This document shows positions 1 to 9,300 of a stretch of DNA of 20,796 bases, in pieces (position 1 is the first letter of the stretch; each line of letters starts with the position of its first letter). The notes under the pieces were generated by a model. That model was not told the DNA's origin. It worked only from the letters and a program-made list of their open reading frames with translations, and ran no database searches. The position numbers and the translations under genes were made by a program. The DNA comes from Stramenopiles sp. TOSAG23-2. Taxonomy: Eukaryota > Sar. The stretch covers positions 1-20,796 of the forward strand of contig LT649551.1 of the NCBI GenBank assembly GCA_900128395.1, written 5' to 3'.

Positions 1-248
1 ATTTATTTTTAATTTACTCATGATAATTCCTACTCTTCAAAAGAATAAAATAACTATGATATATATATATTATTTATAAAATGCGTATCATATCATAAAT
101 TAAATAATTATTATGCGTAAATTAAATTATTACATGTATAAAACGATGGTTAAAATCTAAAAGTTATAATAATCTTACACTCTATATATATATATTTTAT
201 TTCTCTTACTCAGTATATATTACAAAAAAAGTACTCTTTTTTTGATTT
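1..248. other. AT-rich 3' flank without a gene
   Basis: This stretch lies downstream of the minus-strand TPR-DnaJ gene. It is almost entirely A/T, with (AT)n runs near 60-70 and 183-194, and I see no reading frame or RNA gene. It presumably holds the 3' UTR and polyadenylation site of the gene ending at 249. Confidence 0.6.
196..201 (-). terminator. Candidate polyadenylation signal AATAAA
   Basis: The plus strand reads TTTATT, which is AATAAA on the minus strand, about 48 nt past the TAA stop of the TPR-DnaJ gene. Position and sequence fit a eukaryotic poly(A) signal, but such hexamers are frequent by chance in DNA this AT-rich. Confidence 0.3.
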
Positions 249-3200
249 TTAAAATCCAAAATGACTTTTACGCTGCTGATTTTTGGGACTCGTTTTCGCC
301 AATATACTGTAAGCTTCGTTTATCTGCTTGAATTTCTCCTCGGCACTCGCTTCTTTATTTTTATCAGGATGAAACTTTAATGCCAGCTTACGGTACGCTT
401 TCTTAAGCTCCGCGGGGGTAGCACGGCGGTTTACACCCAAAACAGCATATGGGTCCATTTCTCCAGGTTTTATTCTTCGCGCAGATTGTGGTGGTGGTGG
501 AGCTGAATTTCTACGTCTTTGACTAGAATTATAGCCATGTTGACGATAGTTGTTGCTGCTGTTATTATTATAATTATTATTAGTATTATTATTACTGCCA
601 TATCTACCACCATAAGAGGAATGGTTTTGGTTAGTATAACGCCTGTTGCGCGTGCTATATGCACCACTATATTTATTTGAGCTATAAGCAGATGATCTTG
701 AATTATTGCCACTACTACTGTTGTTGGGTGCATTCCTACTATATTGTGCCCTTTGCTTTCTAGATTCTTCCATTGATGCCCGAGTTCTACACTCTTTCAA
801 TTCTTGAACAACCTTATCATAAGGGACCATATACCATGCTTTGTGCCGTTCTTTGACCGCGTCATACGCTGTATCGCCACGCGTTCGCATATCAGATAAT
901 ACCTTGGTAAGATCACGAATTGCTTCCTGGAAACGATTGCTTTCTCGTAGAGCACGAGCACGTCTTAATATTGCTTTTGGATAATACAGTCTACGTTTTA
1001 ATGCTTCGTTGCAATCGTCGATAGCTTCGGAAAATAGCCCAAGATTCATCAACGCCGCGGCTCTGTTACAGTACAATAAAGCACAGTAACTATCATGCGA
1101 TGGGTCAAGCTGCAACGCGCCACTATACGCATCATACGCCTTAGCATACTTTTGGTTACGGAATTCAAAATTCCCACATTCCCGACGAGTTTGCATATCC
1201 TTTACAGCATGCATTTCGTATTGAATTTCTTTCATAATTTCATTTTTTTCCTTCTTATGCTCATCCGAAACCCTTTCCCTCAGCAACGATGAATACGCGT
1301 CCTTCAATGTTTGTTGCGATGCTTCTAAATCACCCGACAAATGCAACGCTCGACCACACAATAAATGTAATCGAGCGATACTGTTCAGAAAATACTTGTC
1401 TAAGCCATCACCATGTTCCGTTGATGTCTTTTCTGCCTCACGTCTCATAATTTCATCTAAACATAACCTTGCTGCATTTTCATACTTCACTTGCTCCCCA
1501 GAAGCTATTAGGGCCTTTGCATGTAGTACAATGGGCCATACAGCGATCGGGCATATTTCTTTTGCTCTTGTCGTATGTGACAAGGCTTCGACAGATAGAA
1601 TTTTCGCCGCGCGGCAGTCAACATCCGAGGGTCTTGAACGCCTGCGGGTTATCCCTGGGGTTTTATTTTGTCCACGGACGTTATTTGCTTGTCGAAGTAA
1701 TGACATTGCTTCTGATCGATAATGTTCAAGTTCTTTCACTTGACGCAATCCATTTTCAGCCTGTTTTGTTGCACTATTTTGTCCACCTACATCCGTCCCA
1801 ATGCTTCTACAAGCTTCTATACAACGATGAAATTGCGCGTATGCTCTTTTTGTTTCACCTATTGCATACCATGCACGCCCAGCTCGTAAATATCCTTTAA
1901 AATATGCTGGTTGTATAGCAACAGCATTTGCACAATCTTGAATCGCCAACATGTATTGTCCCAGCATTAACCTTGCAGCTGCACGATTTCCTAAATAAAT
2001 TGCATTTTGTGGATCAATGCAGCATGCGGCGTCATAACAACGCAATGCAGCTTCGTATTGGCCTTTTACATATAACTCATTCCCACGAGCCTTTAACTTT
2101 GCAGATTGACTCTCTGTTTCGATAACTGGAACTGGTGATTTTTTACCTTCATCACGTTGTTGATGCTGCTGTTGTTTTTGTTCTATACGGTTGTTACTAG
2201 TATTGGTATTTGTATTGTAGCTATCATTTTCAGCACCTTTAAATTCAAAAATAGGTGATGCTACTGGTACAGGTTTGACGGGTGTTACTGGTGGCCTCCT
2301 AGATGGCCGTTTTGATGAAAAATCAGATGCCATATTTTCATTTTCATTACTGGAAATATTATTTACCGCGGGAGGGCTATTATTAGTGTTATTGCCAGAG
2401 AATGTAAACATTTTCATTTCTGGGGAGCTTGATTTTGTCGTAAACATCATTGTGTTCCTACTACCGAAATTATGTACATTGGCTGTATTGTTTATGGTAC
2501 TGCCGTTTATATTGCTGCCATTATTATTGTTTGTTGCTGCTGCTCCGAACACAAATAAACCTTTGTTGTTATTGTCTATCCTTTTGCCAACTATTGGGTT
2601 TGTTTTTACATGATTATCATTGTCATTATTAATATTGCTGTTTTGTGCACCAAATACAAACATACCATTTTCATTACTATTATTAGAACTGTTATCCCCA
2701 AAGAAAGAGGGTGGTGCCTGTTGATTGCTGGCAAAATCACTACCAAACAATACTGCTGGACGATTTTTAAATGCATCAGAGTGATCATCTACATTATTCC
2801 AAATACTACTTTTTGTAAATGCGTCATTAGCCTCGTTAGAGTTTGACTCGACTTGCCCCTTCGTATTTTCATCTTCGTCATCATCATCAATTGACATGGC
2901 GTCAGACATAGGAGACTGTGTTATGGGGCTACCTCGAGTTTTTTGAAAAATTTTAGCATCAAAAGATACTTTCCTAGTACGTTCAGGTGATGCTGCTTTA
3001 CGCTGATGTACATTAACAACTGGTGATATACCAAATGCCGGCATAGTAGTTGTCGTGGTTGATGGTGTGGATACTTTTTCAGAAAAAATTGGAGGCACGA
3101 TTGGGGCATTGACATTAAACATATTTTTCGTTGAAGGGGCTACTGGTGGTGGTAACAATGGTGGAGAATTACTTGTATTGCCATGTCTTCGCCCATTTTT

Positions 3201-4259
3201 ACGTTTCCGAGCGCTTCCACCACTAGTTTTACCTTTATTCGATTTTACTTTAATTTTTAAATCTGGAGATCCAGAAAATTGAAAAACTTTCTTCTTCTGC
3301 TGCTGCTGCATCTTTCTTCCTCTACCTTCTGCATTGCTTTTCATCTCAGATTTAATTTTTTCTTCGGTGTTTTTTCCTATTGTATTGCTGTCAAAATCTA
3401 TTTTCATTGTTTGGTAATCATTGGTAACGTCGTCCATCTTCTTCTTTGTGCCAATGTCAAAATTTATCGTCTGTCCAGACTTTAAAAAATCGGCATGGTT
3501 TATATCTATGTCCTCTTGACCACTTGCTTCCATTTTCATTTTTGCTAATTTGTTTATCAATTTTGATGTTCGACCAGGCTCATTATTGTCCCCATCCTTC
3601 CAGAAATCTTGTATCTCCTGCACAGAGCGTGCTAGATCTTTATTCATCACATTTGCCGTTCCAGTTACAGGATTAGTCTCGGATGAAATTCTCAGTTTTT
3701 TTAAATTATGTTCTACAGTTTTTTCGCTATCACTAGTTTCAACATTCATATTTGAAGAAGGGGGTAAGTTTGGCCGAGGTGGAAGCAACGGTGACTTTCC
3801 GCGTGTTTGATTTGGTTGCGCTTTATTGAATACAGCTGAATCTATTTGGGTGGGTGCTGATCTAGCTGGTCTTATTGGTTTATCATCATTACTGTTGTTG
3901 CTGCCATTTCCATTTTCATTTAATATATCAGGATTTTGTGCCATAACTGGTTTTGTCGACTGGACCGGGTTGATCTTTATTTTAGCAGGAATAGTTGTTG
4001 ATGTTGTTGTTGTATTAGGCATGGAAAATAAAGAAGATACTGATTGTATATTGTCGGTCGTCTTACTTCCGCTTGATGTTGATGACCCATATTGTTTTTT
4101 CAATTGTTTTAAATTTACTTTTCGTCGAGTTGGTGTTTTGATAAGCGGTGTGTTGCTATTACTAGTATTATTATTGTTGTTATTATTTTTATCACTATTA
4201 TTCATATTTTTCGTTTCTTCTACATTTAATTTATTATTATCACTCTTATTTACCTCCAT
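249..4259 (-). CDS. DNAJC7-like TPR and J-domain co-chaperone with FG-like disordered N-terminus
   Basis: Predicted 1336-residue co-chaperone of Hsp70, and probably Hsp90, in the cytosol or nucleus; no signal peptide is visible. Residues 1 to about 710 are low complexity (Asn, Ser, Pro, Lys) and carry scattered FVFGA, FTFSG, FQFSG and FEFKG motifs. A first TPR block lies at about 721-825 (starting [20 protein letters not shown]), further TPR-like helices at 830-1020, and a second block at about 1025-1125. A Tyr/Asn/Ser/Arg-rich linker follows, then a C-terminal J domain at about 1266-1330 ([24 protein letters not shown]) with an intact HPD motif near residue 1297. TPRs followed by a C-terminal J domain match DNAJC7; DNAJC3 is less likely because there is no ER signal. 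The ATG at 4259 is chosen because the frame upstream opens only with a GTG; its context (A at -3, G at +4) is favourable. The N-terminal extension is far longer than in animal DNAJC7. No intron is needed. Confidence 0.9.
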   Translation of the reverse strand: MEVNKSDNNKLNVEETKNMNNSDKNNNNNNNTSNSNTPLIKTPTRRKVNLKQLKKQYGSSTSSGSKTTDNIQSVSSLFSMPNTTTTSTTIPAKIKINPVQSTKPVMAQNPDILNENGNGSNNSNDDKPIRPARSAPTQIDSAVFNKAQPNQTRGKSPLLPPRPNLPPSSNMNVETSDSEKTVEHNLKKLRISSETNPVTGTANVMNKDLARSVQEIQDFWKDGDNNEPGRTSKLINKLAKMKMEASGQEDIDINHADFLKSGQTINFDIGTKKKMDDVTNDYQTMKIDFDSNTIGKNTEEKIKSEMKSNAEGRGRKMQQQQKKKVFQFSGSPDLKIKVKSNKGKTSGGSARKRKNGRRHGNTSNSPPLLPPPVAPSTKNMFNVNAPIVPPIFSEKVSTPSTTTTTMPAFGISPVVNVHQRKAASPERTRKVSFDAKIFQKTRGSPITQSPMSDAMSIDDDDEDENTKGQVESNSNEANDAFTKSSIWNNVDDHSDAFKNRPAVLFGSDFASNQQAPPSFFGDNSSNNSNENGMFVFGAQNSNINNDNDNHVKTNPIVGKRIDNNNKGLFVFGAAATNNNNGSNINGSTINNTANVHNFGSRNTMMFTTKSSSPEMKMFTFSGNNTNNSPPAVNNISSNENENMASDFSSKRPSRRPPVTPVKPVPVASPIFEFKGAENDSYNTNTNTSNNRIEQKQQQHQQRDEGKKSPVPVIETESQSAKLKARGNELYVKGQYEAALRCYDAACCIDPQNAIYLGNRAAARLMLGQYMLAIQDCANAVAIQPAYFKGYLRAGRAWYAIGETKRAYAQFHRCIEACRSIGTDVGGQNSATKQAENGLRQVKELEHYRSEAMSLLRQANNVRGQNKTPGITRRRSRPSDVDCRAAKILSVEALSHTTRAKEICPIAVWPIVLHAKALIASGEQVKYENAARLCLDEIMRREAEKTSTEHGDGLDKYFLNSIARLHLLCGRALHLSGDLEASQQTLKDAYSSLLRERVSDEHKKEKNEIMKEIQYEMHAVKDMQTRRECGNFEFRNQKYAKAYDAYSGALQLDPSHDSYCALLYCNRAAALMNLGLFSEAIDDCNEALKRRLYYPKAILRRARALRESNRFQEAIRDLTKVLSDMRTRGDTAYDAVKERHKAWYMVPYDKVVQELKECRTRASMEESRKQRAQYSRNAPNNSSSGNNSRSSAYSSNKYSGAYSTRNRRYTNQNHSSYGGRYGSNNNTNNNYNNNSSNNYRQHGYNSSQRRRNSAPPPPQSARRIKPGEMDPYAVLGVNRRATPAELKKAYRKLALKFHPDKNKEASAEEKFKQINEAYSILAKTSPKNQQRKSHFGF
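562..594. repeat. Imperfect (ATT)n trinucleotide tract, coding Asn
   Basis: A run of TTA/ATT triplets interrupted by single substitutions. Read on the minus strand it encodes most of an Asn tract in the linker between the TPR blocks and the J domain of the co-chaperone. It is a coding microsatellite, likely length-variable. Confidence 0.7.
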
Positions 4260-4492
4260 GATAGTCCTTCTATATTTTATGTCTGTATACGTGTGCACAT
4301 AAACGTGCTCCTCTAATTACGTGAACAAATCTATTTTATAAGAGATTTTCTTCCACTCTTTTATATTATATATTATATATAATGTACATTTGAAACAAAA
4401 TGTTAGTGAATTCTGTATAATAGTCTATAATAAATTATATTATATAATTTGGAAGTAGTGTCGAAGTGTGATGTATGTGTGTCATTGGTGTG

Positions 4493-4502
4493 TGCCAGCT
4501 GG
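4493..4502. promoter_or_regulatory. TGCCAGCTGG motif, copy 1
   Basis: A GC-rich 10-mer containing the palindrome CCAGCTGG (E-box-like CAGCTG core), set in A/T-rich DNA. It is preceded by TTGGT at 4485-4489. The identical 10-mer, also preceded by TTGGT, occurs at 19411-19420 in the other divergent promoter region. A transcription-factor site is inferred. Confidence 0.4.
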
Positions 4503-4516
4503 GCCAGGTTGTGTAT

Positions 4517-4530
4517 TACAGTATACTGTA
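4517..4530. promoter_or_regulatory. 14-bp perfect palindrome TACAGTATACTGTA
   Basis: Each half is the exact reverse complement of the other, without a spacer, as expected for a site bound by a dimeric protein. It starts 15 bp after copy 1 of the GC-rich 10-mer. The right-hand part, TATACTGTA, recurs at 19531-19539. AT-rich palindromes can arise by chance, so this is only a candidate. Confidence 0.3.
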
Positions 4531-4800
4531 GTAGTTTTTAGTAACATTACTAGGCACCTAGAACTAAATAATTGGCAGTTAAAAATATTTTGTATTATTT
4601 TTTGAAATTTGAGAAAAATAATAAATAATAATAATAATATGATGATTGATAGATACTTATACTACTATATTTTAACTACATAAAAATAGAAAATATTTAA
4701 TTTACAAATATTACATATGTTCATATGAAAATACATATACATACAACCTGCAAGTGAAAGGGGACAGACAAAGAAAGAGTACATTATTTAAAGAAAAAAC

Positions 4801-6256
4801 ATGTCGGGTACAAATGCAAGAGTTACACGTCATAATCAACCGTCTGGTAGAGGAAGGGTGGAGATGAGAATTCCAGTAACTTCACCAAATTCACAAGCAA
4901 GAAATAAACGCACTCAAAAGCGGAGAGCACATGAACAAGCACGTAGAGGTAGAGGACGAGGAGGTGCAGTAGCAGGTAGACGTGGTGCACCAGCTTTACC
5001 GACACCAACTCCACGTTCAGTTCTACCACCAAGACCAAGCGGTCAGATTCATGCAGCACCAGGGGGCTCTAGCCGTCCGAGTGGTGCTAAACCTATGGGT
5101 AAGGTGGGGAAAGATTATGTTCACAATTTACAGCAACAAATATATTTTTTGGAGATGGAAACTCAATTTTTACGAGCTAATGCAGGTGAAGATGTGCCAT
5201 CCATGAGCTTGAGTGTTGATGATCAAATGTCGCAACTCAATCGTTCATTTAGGGATATGGAAGAGAAATATCGTGCTGAAGCAGAGGAAACTGCAGAAAA
5301 TTTATTGCAATTGCAAGCAAAATTGACAAAACGCGACAAAGCATACGAACAACTGAAAAATTATATATCAGAACAACAAGCACTTGCAGAGACACAAAAG
5401 GCGAAGCAAGCGGCGGAACTGCAACGTTCCATAGAAGAACAAGTTGCAGCAAATAAAAATGCCCGTAAAGCAGAAGAGGATTTAGCTCAGGTCGAATCTA
5501 CACTGAAAGTTACAGAGCAAAGTTTAACAGATACAAAGAATACATTACGTGATGAAAGTGTGCGTATGAATGAAAATTTAGCGGATCGTAATAATGAATT
5601 GAAAAAAGTTAGGGAAGATTTAAAACGTACTCAAGAACAATGTGGTGAATTTGAGGCAGAGATTAAAAATTTAAACGCAACAATAACAAGCATGCAAGAG
5701 GAAATGGATGGGTTAAAGCAAGCAAACGAAGAAGCAATAAATGCTAGAGATGATGCGTTAAACGCCGTTGCGTTCACGATTGAATGCAGCAGATATTACA
5801 GTCACCCAGTTACAAAAACGCGTCCAAGTGCAACATACACAACGTGTAGATATGTCTGTTGAATTGGCTGCTGCCAGGGGAGAGGTAGAAAGTGCAAATC
5901 AAGCTCAAGTAGCTGCAGAAGCCAGAGTCGCTGGCATCGAGGATACAAATAAACGCATTGAATCTGAAAATACGGAAATTCAAGCACGTGCTGAAAGATT
6001 AGCAATGGAAGTCGAATCATTGAATGACGCGATGGATGGCAATGGCGAAACTATTAGAGAATTGGAAAGTGAAAATGCGTCTTTACGCACGCAACTTGAT
6101 GCTTGTAGGGCAAAATTGGTTGAATTAAAGGAGTTGGATACGTTAGATGTTAGTAAATTTACCTCTTTAATGCAATCTAATTTGCAAGTTGCAAAAACAT
6201 TAGAACAATTTATGAAAAAAACTGGTGGTAATGGAGGTGAAAAGACTGATGCTTAA
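4801..6256 (+). CDS. Basic-headed coiled-coil protein, frame broken by a +1 shift
   Basis: About 484 residues if the two overlapping frames are read as one gene. Residues 1 to about 100 are basic and Arg/Gly/Pro-rich (RGRGRGG), probably disordered. A conserved-looking segment, YVHNLQQQIYFLEMETQFLR, lies at 106-125. The rest is an almost continuous coiled coil with heptad spacing of Leu, Val, Ile and Ala and much Glu, Lys and Gln, ending in a short Gly/Lys tail. The first frame (from 4801) runs to a TGA ending at 5862; the second is open from 5762 to the TAA at 6254-6256. Coiled-coil character switches frame at about 5762-5775: the first frame turns Cys/Tyr-rich while the second continues heptads. 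No family is named with confidence; a cytoskeletal or flagellar scaffold is plausible. The start context (AAAC before ATG) is good. It converges with the giant gene 64 bp downstream. Confidence 0.8.
5759..5775 (+). other. +1 frameshift point in the coiled-coil gene
   Basis: The downstream frame has a TAA at 5759-5761, so the switch must lie after it, and the upstream frame loses coiled-coil character soon after 5770. Skipping one base, for example in AAA at 5760-5762 or CC at 5765-5766, joins the heptads smoothly. Candidate causes are an assembly indel, a true mutation or programmed +1 frameshifting. Confidence 0.8.
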
Positions 6257-6320
6257 AAGATCAGAGAGAGATTAAAAATATTACTCGCTCGTATATCGAG
6301 AGATAATTTTTTCACCTTTT
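6257..6320. other. 64-bp convergent intergenic spacer
   Basis: It separates the TAA of the plus-strand coiled-coil gene from the TAA of the minus-strand giant gene. No canonical AATAAA is present on either strand, so the 3' UTRs probably overlap or extend into the opposite coding region. A short stem, CTCG/CGAG around TATAT (CTCGTATATCGAG), lies near the middle. Confidence 0.7.
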
Positions 6321-9300
6321 TTAAAATTTTGTTAAACTTCTTTTTGGCTTGAATGACTTTCCCATCTTTCTTGTCTTGTACACTGTTCTTTTTGGCATTG
6401 CTAATTCTGCTTTAAGACGCAATTTCTTCTCAATTGCCACTCGTTTGTCAGAAAAGGATTGTTTTGGTAACATTAACTTTGGTTCTTCGTGATTTTTTTC
6501 ATATTCCGTTTTCTCATGTGGAGTGAGGCCAAATTTCGGCCGCCACAAGCGCATTGGATCAATTTGCTGTACCGATTTATACATCGGAGATTTTTCTTCC
6601 TCTTCATTTTCTGAAGATAACTCGCCATCACTAACATCGCTTATATTCTCATCCATTTGATATTGTTTTGCTTTCATCAATTCACTACGCGATGGAGTAT
6701 TTACCTCCACAATTATTTCCTCCTCCTCTGATTCCTCTTCTACTTCTGATTCTTCAGATTCGCTCAATACGAATCCATCCAAGCCATCTTTAGTCAGTTC
6801 TTTATAAAACGCATTTATAAAAGCAGCTTGGGTTAAGGACTCGTGTAACTTTTTATTTAAAGCATGTACAGCTTTTTTCGTACTACGCGTTTCCTTTTGG
6901 ATAAAAATTGACGCTTCCTTTTTCATTTTCGCTATCTTTACCTCCGCTTCATGTTGTTTATTCAGAAACTCTTCCGCTCGCTCCTCGGCAGTTAATGTTT
7001 TCGGTTTTGGTGCAGGCGTATGAACAATTCGCTTCTCTTCGGCGCGATCAAATCCCTCGGCAATTGTATTGAATTTACGTGTCATCATAATGACTGTATC
7101 AAGCGACTTGCTAGTATACTCGCCACCTGTAACATCAACCTCGATCTTAAATTTAGCTGGAACTTTACTATAAACGCCAACGACATACCTCCCAACTACA
7201 AAATTCCCATCATTTGGATATACGACTAAGCGACACTTACCAACAGTTGCAGCTCGCCAAGTATGGTCAGTTTTGGTTGGCAACACGGTTGTTGACAGAT
7301 AGATATCGGGATCTCCCTTCTCAGCGAACAATGTTATTGTTAATATGGAATGCATATCCATAATATCAACGGCAAAATATTTATACGCAGACATTTCATC
7401 ATTTTTTGTTTCTCCAAATGGAATTGTATCTGTGTGTGATGAATTGTGAGCTATTGTGACCATGTCTGCCATGTTTTTCATCCTAGTCTTACGCAATGCT
7501 CTTGACATTCTCCATTTAGTTTTTGTATGGGCTCTTAATTTACTCCACAATTTAGTCGTTCGTTGTTTTTTTAATTTTCGTTTTTTCTCCCTTGTCATAA
7601 AGATTTCTTCATCATCATCATCTGCATTTGCCCTTTTTTGTTCCTCCAATTTTTTAGCCTCTTTATCTATCTCTTCTTCCTCAATTTCAAGTGGTGTCCA
7701 TGACATCATTTTCTTTTCCTTCACCTTAAACCATTTTTTCCACAATGGATGCAAAGTTTGAACCATCGGTGGTCCATACTCCCAACCATCAGGTAGTTGT
7801 ACTGGATTTGTTTCGTATAGGAAAGAAGAACTTAATGCTGCACCACTGTCGGTGACTTGGGTATTTTTTGCTTGTTCTTTCTCTTTTCTCCATTTCTTCA
7901 ATTCTGCTTCAGTGCCATCTTCATCACTATCTGGGCCGTCGCTCTCGTCTATCGCATCGTCCATATCCCATTGCGGTACAGAGCTTGGGCCTTTCATCAG
8001 TTGAAATGGCTTAAATTTTAAGTTATCACTAAAACTCAATTTGTATTCCGGGTTTAACCCATCCATTGCCATGTTACGCTTTCGTGGTTTCCTTCGTTTC
8101 CTAGCGCGTGCGTCTCTCCTTGAGTCTCTCTCAGCTCTACGATACATTAAATCTTGTAATTTTTCATCCATTTGCTGTGCCTCTCTCATGGCTTTTTCCA
8201 TATCTTTTACAGCTGCATTTCTGTCAGCTGCAGATTCTGATTTTGGATTTTTCTTTGCGTCTGCTCGTAATTTAGCTAACTCATCCGCAAGACGCTTTGC
8301 TTTCAGTGCATCTTGCTGTATTTGTAATAATGCACCTAATGATAGTTCGTCATCGTCACTATCCATAGCATCACTATCTTGATCGCTAAAATTTTCCATT
8401 AAATCAACTGGCTTCTCCGGTATCTCCTCTGATTGTTCTTCTACAATCTCCACACTGTCTTCAACAGCTTCCTCCTCTTCTTCATCCTCCTCATCATCTT
8501 CGTTCTCACCGTCATTGCCTTCATCATCATCGTTCTGCTCAAGAGCATTTTCTTCTCCTTCCATTAATTCATGAACATCTTCCGCTTCATCGCTATCCCC
8601 GTCAACTTCTTCATCATCTTCGTGGTCACCTTCGCTATCTCCCTGTTTCTCGTTGCTATCTTTTTCGTTTGTTTCTTCTATTTCTTCCTCCTTCTCTTCA
8701 TCGGGTTTAATTACTTCCTTGTTAACTTCCACAGGTACTGTTTCTATTTCCACAGTTTCATTTGATTCTTCTTTCTTTAAAGCATCAGTATCTTCTACAG
8801 ATACGTCGTTTTCTTCAATAGCCTTTTCTTCAATAGGAGTTGAATCTATTTTTGCATCTTCCTCAACTTCCTCTTTACTATTTTCTGTTACTATCTCTTC
8901 CTTTTTTTTGTCTTCTTTTTCTTCATGTTGTTTTTCCTTTACAGTAATAGCTTCTTCCTGTTTTTCTTCTTCAACTACGACTGGTTCTACTTCCTTTTCC
9001 ACAACAACAACTTGTTGTTCTTGTTCTTGTTGTTCTTGTTGTTCTTGTTGTTCTTGTTGTTCTTGTTGTTCTTGTTGCTCTTGTTGCTCTTGTTGCTCTT
9101 GTTGCTCTTGTTCAATTTCATTCCCTTTCTCTGGCTCCACTATAGGTTCTTCGATCTCTTCTTTTTCAGGTGTTGCAATTGGTTTTGTGGCTTCTATCTT
9201 CTCCTCCTCCACTATGTTTGATTCAGTATCTTGCACTGTATCTTCAACATCAGTTTTGACAACATCAGCAGAGGGCTTTAACTGGTCCACCTGAGAGACT

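Larger units (their letters stand above)
4260..4800. promoter_or_regulatory. Divergent intergenic region between the TPR-DnaJ and coiled-coil genes
   Basis: These 541 bp separate two divergent start codons, so both promoters and 5' UTRs must lie here. Most of it is A/T, including a TATA-like stretch at about 4363-4383 and an AAT run at 4624-4639. A GC-richer island at about 4460-4535 holds TGCCAGCTGG (4493-4502) and a 14-bp palindrome (4517-4530). ACGTG cores occur at 4289 and 4303, near the minus-strand gene. I see no additional gene. Promoter function is inferred from position. Confidence 0.65.

Noticed and set aside
249-4259. Dictyostelid origin, suggested by poly-Asn tracts
   Set aside because: Poly-Asn also occurs in other AT-rich protists; the coding regions look less AT-biased than Dictyostelium, and a giant possibly ciliary WD40 protein would not fit a non-flagellated lineage. 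The lineage is left open.
4260-4298. Extension of the TPR-DnaJ protein by 13 residues to position 4298
   Set aside because: The codon at 4298 is GTG, not ATG. The nearby CAT at 4298-4300 is in another frame. A eukaryotic start at the ATG at 4259 is better supported.
5757-5763. GTTAAAC as a -1 ribosomal slippery site
   Set aside because: It resembles a slippery heptamer, but a -1 shift leads to the third frame, whereas the continuing coiled coil needs a +1 shift.
5767-5809. 43-nt intron (GT at 5767, AG at 5809) as explanation of the frame change
   Set aside because: The length would restore the frame, but the donor GTTGCG is poor and the removed stretch encodes good heptads in the second frame, so a single-base shift fits better.
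8653-9294. Plus-strand Ser/Phe/Cys-rich reading frame of about 213 codons
   Set aside because: It is the reverse complement of the Glu/Gln-rich acidic part of the giant gene; low-complexity composition keeps the opposite strand open.
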